In this document: one piece after another, positions 45,246 through 53,034 of the stretch
Position numbering within the stretch: position 1 is the stretch's first letter
Layout of the letters: every line of letters starts with the position of its first letter
DNA from: Myxococcales bacterium
GTDB taxonomy: Bacteria > Myxococcota > B64-G9
NCBI GenBank assembly: GCA_012798435.1
Contig: JAAZNF010000092.1
Coordinates: 62,001 to 126,000, forward strand
DNA: 64,000 nt
Direction: 5' to 3'
Translations under genes and position numbers: made by a program
The notes under the pieces: generated by a model
The model's database searches: none
What the model was told of the DNA's origin: nothing
The model's input: only the letters and a program-made list of their open reading frames with translations

Positions 45246-45255
45246 GAGGGTCACC

Positions 45256-46230
45256 TCACGAGTCGTATAACCGCCGCAGTTCGTCCGGTAGCGCCTGGAA
45301 CCAGTCGCAGAAGCGGCGCAGGCCTTCCTCCGGCGTGACCGCCGGTGCGAAGCCGAGCTCGTCGCGCAAGCGCCGCACGTCGGCCCAGGCCTGCGGCAAC
45401 TCCCCGGGCCGAAGCGGCCAGGTCTCGGAGCGCAACAGCACGTCGAACCGGGCGGCGACCTGGCCTGCCACCTGGAGCAGGGTGGTGCTCTCGCCCGAGC
45501 CCAGGTTGAGGATGCGAAACGGCGCGGGTCGCTCCAACGCCCGCCGCATGGCGGCGGCCGCGTCGTCGACGAAGATGAGGTCCCGGCTCATGCTGCCGTC
45601 GCCGGCGATCGGCAGTGGACGGCGGGCGGCGGCGGCGCGCGCCAGGGTGGGCAGCAGGCGGTGCGGGGATGGCCAGGGCCCGTAGAGGGAGAACAGCCGG
45701 AACACGGTGATGTTGACCGGCGTTCGCAGGGAGAGCGCGTGGGCGCCGAGCTCCAGGGCGCGGCAGGCCGCGCCGAGGGCCGACAGGGGGCGATCGCACG
45801 GGTCGTCTTCGCCCTGGGGGTAGCGGCGCGAGGCACCGTAGGCGTGGGCCGAGGACAGCAGCACCACCTGGCCGATGCGCAGCCGCCGGCACTCGGCCAG
45901 AAGCTGGAGCCCCGCGCCGGCGTTCAGACGCAGGCACTCTGCAGGATGGGCCTCGGCCCACTCCAGGTCGCGCCGGCCGGCCAGGTGCACCACCGCCTCG
46001 GGCAGGAAACGCCGCAGCGGCTCCTGCAGCGCCAGCGCGTCGCGCACGTCGCAGCGCTCAAGGGAGAAGTGGCCGCTGGCTCGCGCCCCGGCCAGGCGCG
46101 CGGCCGGCAGGGAGGAAGGGTCCTCGGCGTCCCGCACGTCCAGCCCCAGCACCCGGTGGCCTTCGGCGCACAGCAGGTTGGCGAGCGCCGCGCCCAGATG
46201 GCCCGCGGCGCCGGTGATGAGCACCTTCAC
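45256..46230 (-). CDS. SDR-family epimerase/dehydratase homologue lacking the catalytic Tyr-Lys
   Basis: 324 residues. Extended SDR fold: the NAD-binding GAAGHLG is near residue 7, and SSAHAYGASRRYP near 120 matches the usual SSxxVYG. In the active-site helix, the canonical SxYGxSKxxxE is replaced by SALGAACRALE near 140-150, so both the catalytic Tyr and Lys are absent. It is therefore unlikely to do standard epimerase chemistry unless other residues serve. GTG start; GTGA overlap with the ugd stop. Placed directly after ugd, it may be a non-catalytic or binding protein in nucleotide-sugar metabolism, or a diverged enzyme. Confidence 0.8.
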   Translation of the reverse strand: MKVLITGAAGHLGAALANLLCAEGHRVLGLDVRDAEDPSSLPAARLAGARASGHFSLERCDVRDALALQEPLRRFLPEAVVHLAGRRDLEWAEAHPAECLRLNAGAGLQLLAECRRLRIGQVVLLSSAHAYGASRRYPQGEDDPCDRPLSALGAACRALELGAHALSLRTPVNITVFRLFSLYGPWPSPHRLLPTLARAAAARRPLPIAGDGSMSRDLIFVDDAAAAMRRALERPAPFRILNLGSGESTTLLQVAGQVAARFDVLLRSETWPLRPGELPQAWADVRRLRDELGFAPAVTPEEGLRRFCDWFQALPDELRRLYDS

Positions 46231-47534
46231 GCGCCGCCCCTTCCCATGCCGACGTAATGGAACCCCAGGGCCCGCATCTGAGCTGGATCGTAGACGTTGC
46301 GCCCGTCGAAGATCACCGGCGAGCGCATCAAGGAGCGCATGCGCTCGAAGTCCGGACGGCGGAACTCGTTCCACTCGGTGACCACGGCCAGGGCGTCGGC
46401 GCCCTCCAGGGCATGGTAGTTGCCGCGGCAGTATTCGACCGCGTCCCCCAACACGCGCCGGGCGGTCTCCATGGCTTCCGGATCGTAGGCCCGCACCCGG
46501 GCCCCGTGCGCGAGCAGCTCCCGGATGAGCACCAGCGCCGGCGCCTCGCGCACGTCGTCGGTGCGCGGCTTGAAGGCCAGCCCCCACACGGCGATGACCT
46601 TGCCCGCCAGCGTCGGGGCGAAGTGCGCCTGGATGCGCTCGAACAGCACCCGCTTCTGCCGCTCGTTGACCCGGTCGGTGGCTTTCAGCATCTCCAGGCT
46701 CAGCTCGAACCGCTCGCCGGTGGCGATGAGGGCGCGTACGTCCTTGGGGAAGCAGCTCCCACCGTAGCCCGCCCCGGGGAACAGAAAGGCGCCCCCGATG
46801 CGCCGGTCGCTGCCGACGCCGCGGCGCACCAGGTCCACGTCCGCGCCCACCCGGTCGCACAGCAGGGCCAGCTCGTTCATGAAGGAGATGCGCGCGGCCA
46901 GCAGGCCGTTGGCGGCGTACTTGGTCATCTCGGCCGACAGCGGGTTCATGAACAGGATGGGGTTGCCGGTGCGCACGAAGGGCTCGTACAGGTCCGCCAT
47001 CACCCGGCGCGCCTCCTCGTCGTCGGTGCCAATCACCACCCGGTCGGGGCGCAGAAAGTCGTCCACCGCCGCGCCCTCCTTGAGGAACTCCGGGTTGCTG
47101 ACCACGCAAACCGGGTGGGTGGTACGGCGGCGGATGGTTTCCTCGACCCGGGCGGCGGTCCCGACCGGCACGGTGCTCTTGTTCACCACGATGAGCGGGC
47201 CCGTCATGGCGTCGCCGATCTGCTCGGCCACCGAAAGCACCGCGGAGAGGTCGGCGGAGCCGTCCCGGCTCTCGGGCGTGCCCACGGCGATGAAGGCCAC
47301 CCGCGCGGGGCGCACCGCCTCGGCCAGGTCGGCGCTGAACTGCAGCCGGCCCTCGCGCACGTTGCGCTCGAGCAGATCGGAGAGCCCCGGCTCGTAGAAG
47401 GGCACCCGGCCCGCCCGCAGCTTGGCCAGCTTCTCGTTGTCCACGTCCACCAGGGTGACGTCCTGCCCGCTCTCGGCGAAGCAGGTCCCGGCCACCAGAC
47501 CCACGTACCCGGCGCCAATCACCGCGATGCGCAT
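46227..47534 (-). CDS. ugd: UDP-glucose 6-dehydrogenase
   Basis: 435 residues. Oxidises UDP-glucose to UDP-glucuronate with two NAD+. The N-terminal Rossmann fold GAGYVGLVAGTCFAESG is near 7-23. STVPVGTAARVEE near 118-130 and NPEFLKEGAAVDDFLRPDRVVIG near 147-169 match the family; GYGGSCFPKDVRALI near 256-270 has the catalytic Cys. WGLAFKPRTDDVREAPAL near 317-334 is in the C-terminal domain. GGAGGCGG is just upstream of ATG. It has a TTGACA promoter and overlaps the SDR gene; the product is a precursor for polysaccharide or lipid A modification. Confidence 0.95.
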   Translation of the reverse strand: MRIAVIGAGYVGLVAGTCFAESGQDVTLVDVDNEKLAKLRAGRVPFYEPGLSDLLERNVREGRLQFSADLAEAVRPARVAFIAVGTPESRDGSADLSAVLSVAEQIGDAMTGPLIVVNKSTVPVGTAARVEETIRRRTTHPVCVVSNPEFLKEGAAVDDFLRPDRVVIGTDDEEARRVMADLYEPFVRTGNPILFMNPLSAEMTKYAANGLLAARISFMNELALLCDRVGADVDLVRRGVGSDRRIGGAFLFPGAGYGGSCFPKDVRALIATGERFELSLEMLKATDRVNERQKRVLFERIQAHFAPTLAGKVIAVWGLAFKPRTDDVREAPALVLIRELLAHGARVRAYDPEAMETARRVLGDAVEYCRGNYHALEGADALAVVTEWNEFRRPDFERMRSLMRSPVIFDGRNVYDPAQMRALGFHYVGMGRGGA

Positions 47535-47568
47535 GCCGCCTCCACGCCAGCCCCCGGCACGCGCCGAG

Positions 47569-47596
47569 TCTATGCGGCCGGGCGCGACCTTGTCAA
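47569..47596 (-). promoter_or_regulatory. Predicted promoter of ugd
   Basis: Minus strand: TTGACA (47596-47591), 16 bp, CATAGA (47574-47569), 35 nt before the ATG. Confidence 0.6.
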
Positions 47597-47618
47597 AGGT
47601 GCGGCCAGGGTGGCCGGG

Positions 47619-49265
47619 TCAGCAGACCACGCGGAACTCGCGCCAGGCCTGGCGCGCCAGCCACTTGCGAAACCGGGGATGAGCGATGGAGATCAGCCCG
47701 CGGATGAACTCCGCCTGGCTGCGCCCCGACACCCGGAACAGGCCGTGCTCGGTGACCAGAAACAACCGCGCCCCGTTGCGCCCGCCCATGAGGTCGGGGC
47801 CGACGTGGCTCAGCGGCGTTCCGCGCGGCAAGAAGGGGAAGATGGACGAGCGCAGCTTGCCCTCGGGGGTGCGGTGGGTGGACTTGAGACACAGATAGCC
47901 CACGCCGCCGTTGGCCAGGCCGCGGAAGATCATGGCTCCGCCGCCTACGCCGGAAAAATGGTTGCGGTCGCGCCCGCCCGAGTTGACGTGGCCCTGGAAG
48001 TCCACGCTCAGGATGTTGTTGATCCCCAGGCCGCCGTAGAACCCCTCGGAGATCACCACCCGCGAGGCGGAGGCGACGACCACGGCCGGGTTGCGATCGA
48101 GCCGGCGATAGAAGTCGCTACCCGCCTCGGCCATGGTGAAGGTGCACACCAGCTTGCCGTCCAGGGGCGTGCGGCGGCCGTCGCTTTCGATGAAGTGCGA
48201 GCCGGCGATGCGGCCCGCCTCGAACAGCTCCAGGGTGAACGGGTCCAGCATCTCGGAGTACTGGCGGCCGCGCCAGCTCGATTGGCGTAGCCCGCGGATG
48301 GCCTGCACCCCCGTGCCGCCGATGCCCACCTGGACGGCTCGGCCATGGGTGAGCTGCCGGTTCTCTTCGATGTGGTTTACGATGTGCTCGGCGATCTGCT
48401 GCTCAATCTTGGATGGAGAGGTGAAGGTCCCCACCGGCACGCAGGGCAGCGGGCCGTCATCCAGGACCACTCGCAGGCGCCCGGCCTCGGCGATCCCGCG
48501 CAGGCGCTCGACGGCGACGGTGTTGGGGGCGTCGCCGTAGCCGCGGGTGAAGGGCAGGCCAGGGTTGAGGTAGAGCACCACGTCGATCACCGGCTGCTGG
48601 ATGATGCGCTCCAGGATCTCGCCGTTGGCGCCGCTGGCGATGCCGTGGCTGAGCTCACCGTTCTCGTCAGGCGGGGTCATGCACAGCACGAAGGCGTCCA
48701 CCAGGGGCTTTCCCTCGGCGTCGATGCCCATGGACTCCACCGCGTCGGGGAAGTGGATCGACTGCATGTCCATGATCCCCATGCGGCTCACGTTGCGCCC
48801 CGCGAACTCGGGGTAGAGCACGCGCAGCATGGGGAGAGCGGGGATCACGATGTTGTTGGCCGGGCCCAGAAAGGGCGAGGAAAAGGTGATGCGGCGCGCC
48901 TGCAGTTCCCGGTAGTGGGCGATGAGCCGCCGCAGCCCATCCAGCTTGCGGCTGACCTGTCCCAGGCGGGCCGTGGCGCGCCCGAGCAGGGGCACGTGCT
49001 TCAGGCGCCTGGCCGCGCCGGCCAGCCGGTCGCGGGCGGCGAGCGCGTCCCCCACGCACAGCGGATGGGGCGCCATGAACAGCGCCTGCTTGATGCGCAG
49101 GTCGTGGATGTCGTGCGCTTGGATGAAGCCCCACAGCGATTGGTAGAAGGTATGCGGCTCCGAGGTGGCGAAGCCGGTGGCGATGGTGCTGTGCGAGCGG
49201 ACGACCGCGCGCAGGGCCTCATCGTGGGAGCAGACGCATTTTTCCAAGAAGGGGGGAAGGTTCAA
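47619..49265 (-). CDS. Acetyl-CoA hydrolase/transferase family protein
   Basis: 548 residues from a TTG whose TTGA overlaps the MORN gene stop, with GGAGG 5-10 nt upstream; a longer frame reaching across that gene is rejected. Two-domain CoA-transferase fold. YSEMLDPFTLELFEAG near 340 resembles the SEMFSDG segment that holds the catalytic Glu, and HFSGVGGGAMIFRGLANGG near 443-461 matches the family SGVGGxxDF loop. It should move CoA between acyl groups or hydrolyse acetyl-CoA; the acceptor is not determined. It is last in its operon with a MORN lipoprotein, with which it has no obvious functional link. Confidence 0.85.
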   Translation of the reverse strand: MNLPPFLEKCVCSHDEALRAVVRSHSTIATGFATSEPHTFYQSLWGFIQAHDIHDLRIKQALFMAPHPLCVGDALAARDRLAGAARRLKHVPLLGRATARLGQVSRKLDGLRRLIAHYRELQARRITFSSPFLGPANNIVIPALPMLRVLYPEFAGRNVSRMGIMDMQSIHFPDAVESMGIDAEGKPLVDAFVLCMTPPDENGELSHGIASGANGEILERIIQQPVIDVVLYLNPGLPFTRGYGDAPNTVAVERLRGIAEAGRLRVVLDDGPLPCVPVGTFTSPSKIEQQIAEHIVNHIEENRQLTHGRAVQVGIGGTGVQAIRGLRQSSWRGRQYSEMLDPFTLELFEAGRIAGSHFIESDGRRTPLDGKLVCTFTMAEAGSDFYRRLDRNPAVVVASASRVVISEGFYGGLGINNILSVDFQGHVNSGGRDRNHFSGVGGGAMIFRGLANGGVGYLCLKSTHRTPEGKLRSSIFPFLPRGTPLSHVGPDLMGGRNGARLFLVTEHGLFRVSGRSQAEFIRGLISIAHPRFRKWLARQAWREFRVVC

Positions 49266-49681
49266 TAGGCCTCCATCCCCCCGCGGTACTGTTTCTCCAT
49301 CAACTTGTGGCCCTGCTCGTCGTAGTCGATCCAGACGCCTTCCTTGAGCCCGCCGCGGTACCCGCCCTCGGCCGCCTTCTCGCCGTTCGGGTGCCAGAAG
49401 GTCCAGCGGCCTTCCTTCATGCCGGCGCGGTATTCGCCCGCGGCGGCCTTCTTGCCGTTGTCGTGAAAGAACGTCCAGGGCCCCTCGCGCAGGCCGTCCC
49501 GGGTCTCGCCTTCGGCCTTCTGCCCCGAGCCCTCGACGGGCGGGAGAGGTTCGGGATTCGTACCCGCGTCCACCGAGACGATTTCGACGCCAGAATCGCC
49601 TACCGGGGCCGTGGCTCGATCGCGACAGCCGGCGAGAACCCAGGCGAGGCACAGCGCGCAACCGATAGCGATGTCTTTCAT
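49262..49681 (-). CDS. MORN-repeat lipoprotein
   Basis: 139 residues. Lipobox LAGC (Cys about residue 19); then about 35 residues of Asp/Glu/Pro linker; then three MORN-like units near 62-130, each containing GxxEGxW..F/Y..G (LREGPWTFFHDNG, MKEGRWTFWHPNG, LKEGVWIDYDEQG). Similar YwqK-like proteins are annotated as antitoxins in some databases, but here no toxin partner is present and the protein is exported, so a surface-binding role is more likely. GGAGGATCC precedes the ATG. The stop overlaps the TTG of the CoA hydrolase. Confidence 0.85.
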   Translation of the reverse strand: MKDIAIGCALCLAWVLAGCRDRATAPVGDSGVEIVSVDAGTNPEPLPPVEGSGQKAEGETRDGLREGPWTFFHDNGKKAAAGEYRAGMKEGRWTFWHPNGEKAAEGGYRGGLKEGVWIDYDEQGHKLMEKQYRGGMEAY

Positions 49682-49802
49682 TGGATCCTCCGGATTCGGG
49701 TCTTGTCCTAAAGACGCGTAAGAGCAATCCCGGATCCGCCGGCATCATAGGGCGGGCGGCATTCCGGATCAACCGCAAGATGAGAAAACGCTCGCGGGCC
49801 GA

Positions 49803-49832
49803 TTGTGAAAGCTGACCAGAACGCTGTATCCT
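49803..49832 (+). promoter_or_regulatory. Predicted promoter of the FG-GAP lipoprotein (leaderless)
   Basis: TTGTGA (49803-49808), 18 bp, TATCCT (49827-49832), 7 nt to ATG at 49840. No Shine-Dalgarno. Confidence 0.5.
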
Positions 49833-49839
49833 GTAACCC

Positions 49840-52800
49840 ATGAAACGGCGAAGCGCTCCATGGGTCGGTTTTCTCTGGCTGGCGGCCTTGGTGTTCGGGG
49901 CCGGCTGCGACGTGTTCCTGCCGGCCGCGGGCGGGCCCGATCAGCCGTGCCTCGAGAACGGCACCTGCAAGACGGGGCTGGTGTGCCTGAGCGGGACCTG
50001 CCGGCCGGGGTGCGTGAAGGACTCCGATTGCGGCGACGACATCGCCTGTACGAGAGACGGGTGCCACTCGGGGGTGTGCTCGCACGTGGCCGAGGATGCC
50101 CGCTGCCCGGACGACGGCCAGTTCTGCAACGGCATCGAGTACTGCGACGAGCTTCTGGGCTGCCAGCGTCGTGACGAGCCCTGCCCCGGCCGTGCCTGCG
50201 ACGAGGGCAGCGATGTGTGCGTCTCCTGCGGGGACGGGGTGGTGACCGCGGCGGCCGGTGAGCAGTGCGACCCCGGTCCGCCGCAGAACGACGTGTGCTG
50301 CGATCCGACAACCTGCCGGTGGGCGGCAAACGGTGTCGAGTGCGGCGAGCGGTTCTGCGCCTTCATGGAGTGGTGGAAGCACACCTGTGAAGACCACCAG
50401 TGCACGGGCGAGGCTCTGGCCGAGCGCTGCCTGGACGCCAGCGAGTGCACCGTCGACTCCTGCGACGAGGCGCTCGGCTGCGTGCACACACCCCTCATGA
50501 ACGGCAGCGAGTGCGGCAGCCGCTATTGCCAGGAACTGGACTGGCGAAAGCAGGTGTGCCAGGACGCCGTCTGCGTGGAGACGGCGCTGGTCGCCTCCTG
50601 CGATGACATCGACTCCTGTACCGAGGACACCTGCGATCCGGTCAACGGTTGCCTGAACCAGCTGGTGCCGAACACCTTGCCCGACATTTGCGGCAGTGGC
50701 AGCGACGAAAACTGCGACGGCATCGTCGACGGGTGCTGTGGGCCGGAAGGCACCTTTGCCGTGGAGGCCCGAATTCTCGTGGGGACCGCTCCCCGCGGGA
50801 TCGCCGTGGCCGATCTCGACCGGGACGCGATCCTGGACGTGGTGGCGGCAGACAGTGGCTCGAACGGCGTGAGCGTGCTTCTCGGAGGCGGCAGCGACGG
50901 CCGCGGGGATGGGACATTCCAGGCGAAGGCGGACTACGCCGCGGGGACGGGGCCCTCGGCCATCGCGGTCGGGGACTTCAACCGGGACGGCAACCCGGAC
51001 CTGGCCGTGGCGAATCGCATCTCGAACGACGTCAGCATTCTCCTCGGCAAGAGTGGCGGCGAGTACGGGGCGTTTTTGCCCGCCGTGAACTACGCCACCG
51101 GGACGGGGCCTTCGGCGATCGTGAGCGGCGACTTCAACCGGGACGCCATCCTGGATCTGGCGGTGGCGAACGCGGGCTCCAACAACGTGAGCGTGCTGCT
51201 CGGAGGCGGAAGCGGTGGCCGTGGGGACGGGACGTTCGGCGCCAGGGTGGACTACGGCGCGGGGACGGGGCCGGCCGGGATCGTCACCGGGGACTTCAAC
51301 CGGGACGCCATCCTGGACCTGGCGGTGGCGAACGCGGGCTCCAACGACGTGAGCGTGCTGCTCGGAGGCGGAAGCGGTGGCCGCGGGGACGGGACGTTCT
51401 TGGCCAGGGTGGACTACGCCGCCGGGACGGGGCCTTCGGCGCTCGAGACCGGAGACTTCAACCGGGATGCCATCCTGGACCTGGCGGTGGCCAACGCGGG
51501 CTCCAACGACGTGAGCGTGCTGCTCGGAAACGGAAGCGACGGCTGCGGTGATGGGACGTTCGGGCCCAGGGTGGACTACGCGGCGGGGACAGGGCCGAGC
51601 GCCGTCACCGTCACCGACTTCGACAAGGACGGCATCCTGGATCTGGCGGTGGGAAATGCAAGCTCGAACAACCTGAGCGTGCTTTTCGGCAATGGGAGCG
51701 GCGGGCGCGGCGACGGGACGTTCGGGGCCAAGGTGGACTACGCCGCGGGGACAACCCCCGCCGCGCTCACGACCGGCGACTTCAACGAGGACGGCATCCT
51801 CGACCTCTTGGCGGCGAATGCCGGCTCGAACGACGTGAGCCTGCTGCCGGGCCGGGGGAGCGGTGCGCGGGGGGATGGAGCCTTCGGCGCCGCGATGCAT
51901 CTGAGCGCAGCGGCGAGCGTGTACTGCGCAATCACCGCCGATCTCAACGCCGATGGGGTGCTGGACATCGTCGCCACCGATGACGAGACGGACCAGGTGA
52001 GCGTGTTTCTCGGCGTGGGAGTGGATGGCCGTGGGACCGGGACGTTTTCGAACCGGGTCGAGTATGGCACCGGAGACACGCCCGCCTATCTCGCACTCGG
52101 CGACTTCAACGCGGACGGGATCCCGGACATCGTGGCGACCAACTTTCTTTCCAACTCCGTGAGCGCGCTCCTCGGCAACGGAAGCGGCGGCCGCGGGAAC
52201 GGGACCTATCAGTCCAGGAGAGACTTTGAGACCGGGAGCCGGCCGCGCGGCGTTGCCACCGGCGACTTCAACGCGGACGGCATCCTGGACCTGGCCGTCG
52301 TCAATGTGAACTCGGACAGCTTGAGCGTCTTGCTGGGGAGCGGCGCCGATGGACGAGGCGACGGTAGTTTCGCAACGAAGGTGGATTACCCAGTGGATGA
52401 CCAGCCACGGATCGTGGCTGTCGGGGACTTCAACTCGGACGGTATTTCGGACCTTGTCGTGGTGAACACGGGGGCTGACACGGTGAAAGTCCTGCTGGGG
52501 CGCGGCTCCGGTGGGCGTGGCGATGGAGCCTTCACCATTGGGGATGCCTACCCGACCGACGACCAGCCTCGTTTTGTTGCCATCGGTGATTTCAACGCGG
52601 ATCGGATTCAGGATCTGGTGGTGGCGTGTGGAGGAGCCAGTACGGTGAACGTGTTCATGGGGACCGGGAGCGAAGGTCGAGGAGACGGGAAATTCTCACC
52701 TCGATTGACATTCCCGGTCGGCCTCTTTCCGACGGGTGTCGCCGTAGCAGATCTGGATGGGGACGGCATCCAGGACCTCGTGGTTGCGAACACCACGGCG

Positions 52801-53013
52801 GGGACCCTGTCCACCCTGCTGGGGCGGGGAGTCAACGGGCGGGGGGATGGCTCCTTCGGGGAGAAGTCCGACTTTCCGACGGGTGGCGAGTCCTTCACCG
52901 TGGTCCTGGGGGATTTCAATTCCGATGGGATTCTCGACGCGGCTTCTGGGAACCAAGACACCAAGAACGTGGCGGTGCTCCTGGAGGCGGGCGCCTGCCT
53001 GCCGTCGCCCTGA
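49840..53013 (+). CDS. Cysteine-rich FG-GAP/VCBS-repeat surface lipoprotein
   Basis: 1057 residues. Lipobox FGAGC (Cys about residue 23). Residues 35-305 contain about forty cysteines in tandem small disulfide units; CGDGVVTAAAGEQCD near 130 matches the cysteine-rich repeat common in Myxococcota proteins (DUF4215-like). From about 310 come 14 FG-GAP/VCBS units of about 54 residues (xDFNxDGIxDLxVANxxSNxVSVLLG), which fold as a beta-propeller binding Ca through Asp-rich loops. Units 3-5 are nearly identical in DNA (162-bp period). It should sit on the cell surface, probably in adhesion. Convergent with the GH36 gene. It has no Shine-Dalgarno, and the -10 box sits 7 nt before the ATG. Confidence 0.88.
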   Translation: MKRRSAPWVGFLWLAALVFGAGCDVFLPAAGGPDQPCLENGTCKTGLVCLSGTCRPGCVKDSDCGDDIACTRDGCHSGVCSHVAEDARCPDDGQFCNGIEYCDELLGCQRRDEPCPGRACDEGSDVCVSCGDGVVTAAAGEQCDPGPPQNDVCCDPTTCRWAANGVECGERFCAFMEWWKHTCEDHQCTGEALAERCLDASECTVDSCDEALGCVHTPLMNGSECGSRYCQELDWRKQVCQDAVCVETALVASCDDIDSCTEDTCDPVNGCLNQLVPNTLPDICGSGSDENCDGIVDGCCGPEGTFAVEARILVGTAPRGIAVADLDRDAILDVVAADSGSNGVSVLLGGGSDGRGDGTFQAKADYAAGTGPSAIAVGDFNRDGNPDLAVANRISNDVSILLGKSGGEYGAFLPAVNYATGTGPSAIVSGDFNRDAILDLAVANAGSNNVSVLLGGGSGGRGDGTFGARVDYGAGTGPAGIVTGDFNRDAILDLAVANAGSNDVSVLLGGGSGGRGDGTFLARVDYAAGTGPSALETGDFNRDAILDLAVANAGSNDVSVLLGNGSDGCGDGTFGPRVDYAAGTGPSAVTVTDFDKDGILDLAVGNASSNNLSVLFGNGSGGRGDGTFGAKVDYAAGTTPAALTTGDFNEDGILDLLAANAGSNDVSLLPGRGSGARGDGAFGAAMHLSAAASVYCAITADLNADGVLDIVATDDETDQVSVFLGVGVDGRGTGTFSNRVEYGTGDTPAYLALGDFNADGIPDIVATNFLSNSVSALLGNGSGGRGNGTYQSRRDFETGSRPRGVATGDFNADGILDLAVVNVNSDSLSVLLGSGADGRGDGSFATKVDYPVDDQPRIVAVGDFNSDGISDLVVVNTGADTVKVLLGRGSGGRGDGAFTIGDAYPTDDQPRFVAIGDFNADRIQDLVVACGGASTVNVFMGTGSEGRGDGKFSPRLTFPVGLFPTGVAVADLDGDGIQDLVVANTTAGTLSTLLGRGVNGRGDGSFGEKSDFPTGGESFTVVLGDFNSDGILDAASGNQDTKNVAVLLEAGACLPSP
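51130..51615 (+). repeat. Near-identical 162-bp tandem repeats inside the FG-GAP gene
   Basis: Units begin at 51130, 51292 and 51454 with a 162-bp period (54 codons) and share long near-identical stretches, unlike the flanking units. They suggest recent duplication and possible length variation in the population. Confidence 0.75.
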
Positions 53014-53034
53014 ACCCGCCAGCGCTCCCCGGTC

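Noticed and set aside
49262-49681. Toxin-antitoxin reading of the MORN (YwqK-like) gene
   Set aside because: It has a lipoprotein signal and no toxin gene next to it; the neighbour is an acyl-CoA hydrolase.
47619-49841. Long frame that would extend the CoA hydrolase through the MORN gene
   Set aside because: The MORN lipoprotein has a good ribosome site and lipobox in the other frame; the TTG at 49265 with GGAGG upstream is a better start.
51130-51615. Repeat block considered as a CRISPR array
   Set aside because: Period of 162 bp is in-frame protein-coding with no spacers; it encodes FG-GAP blades.
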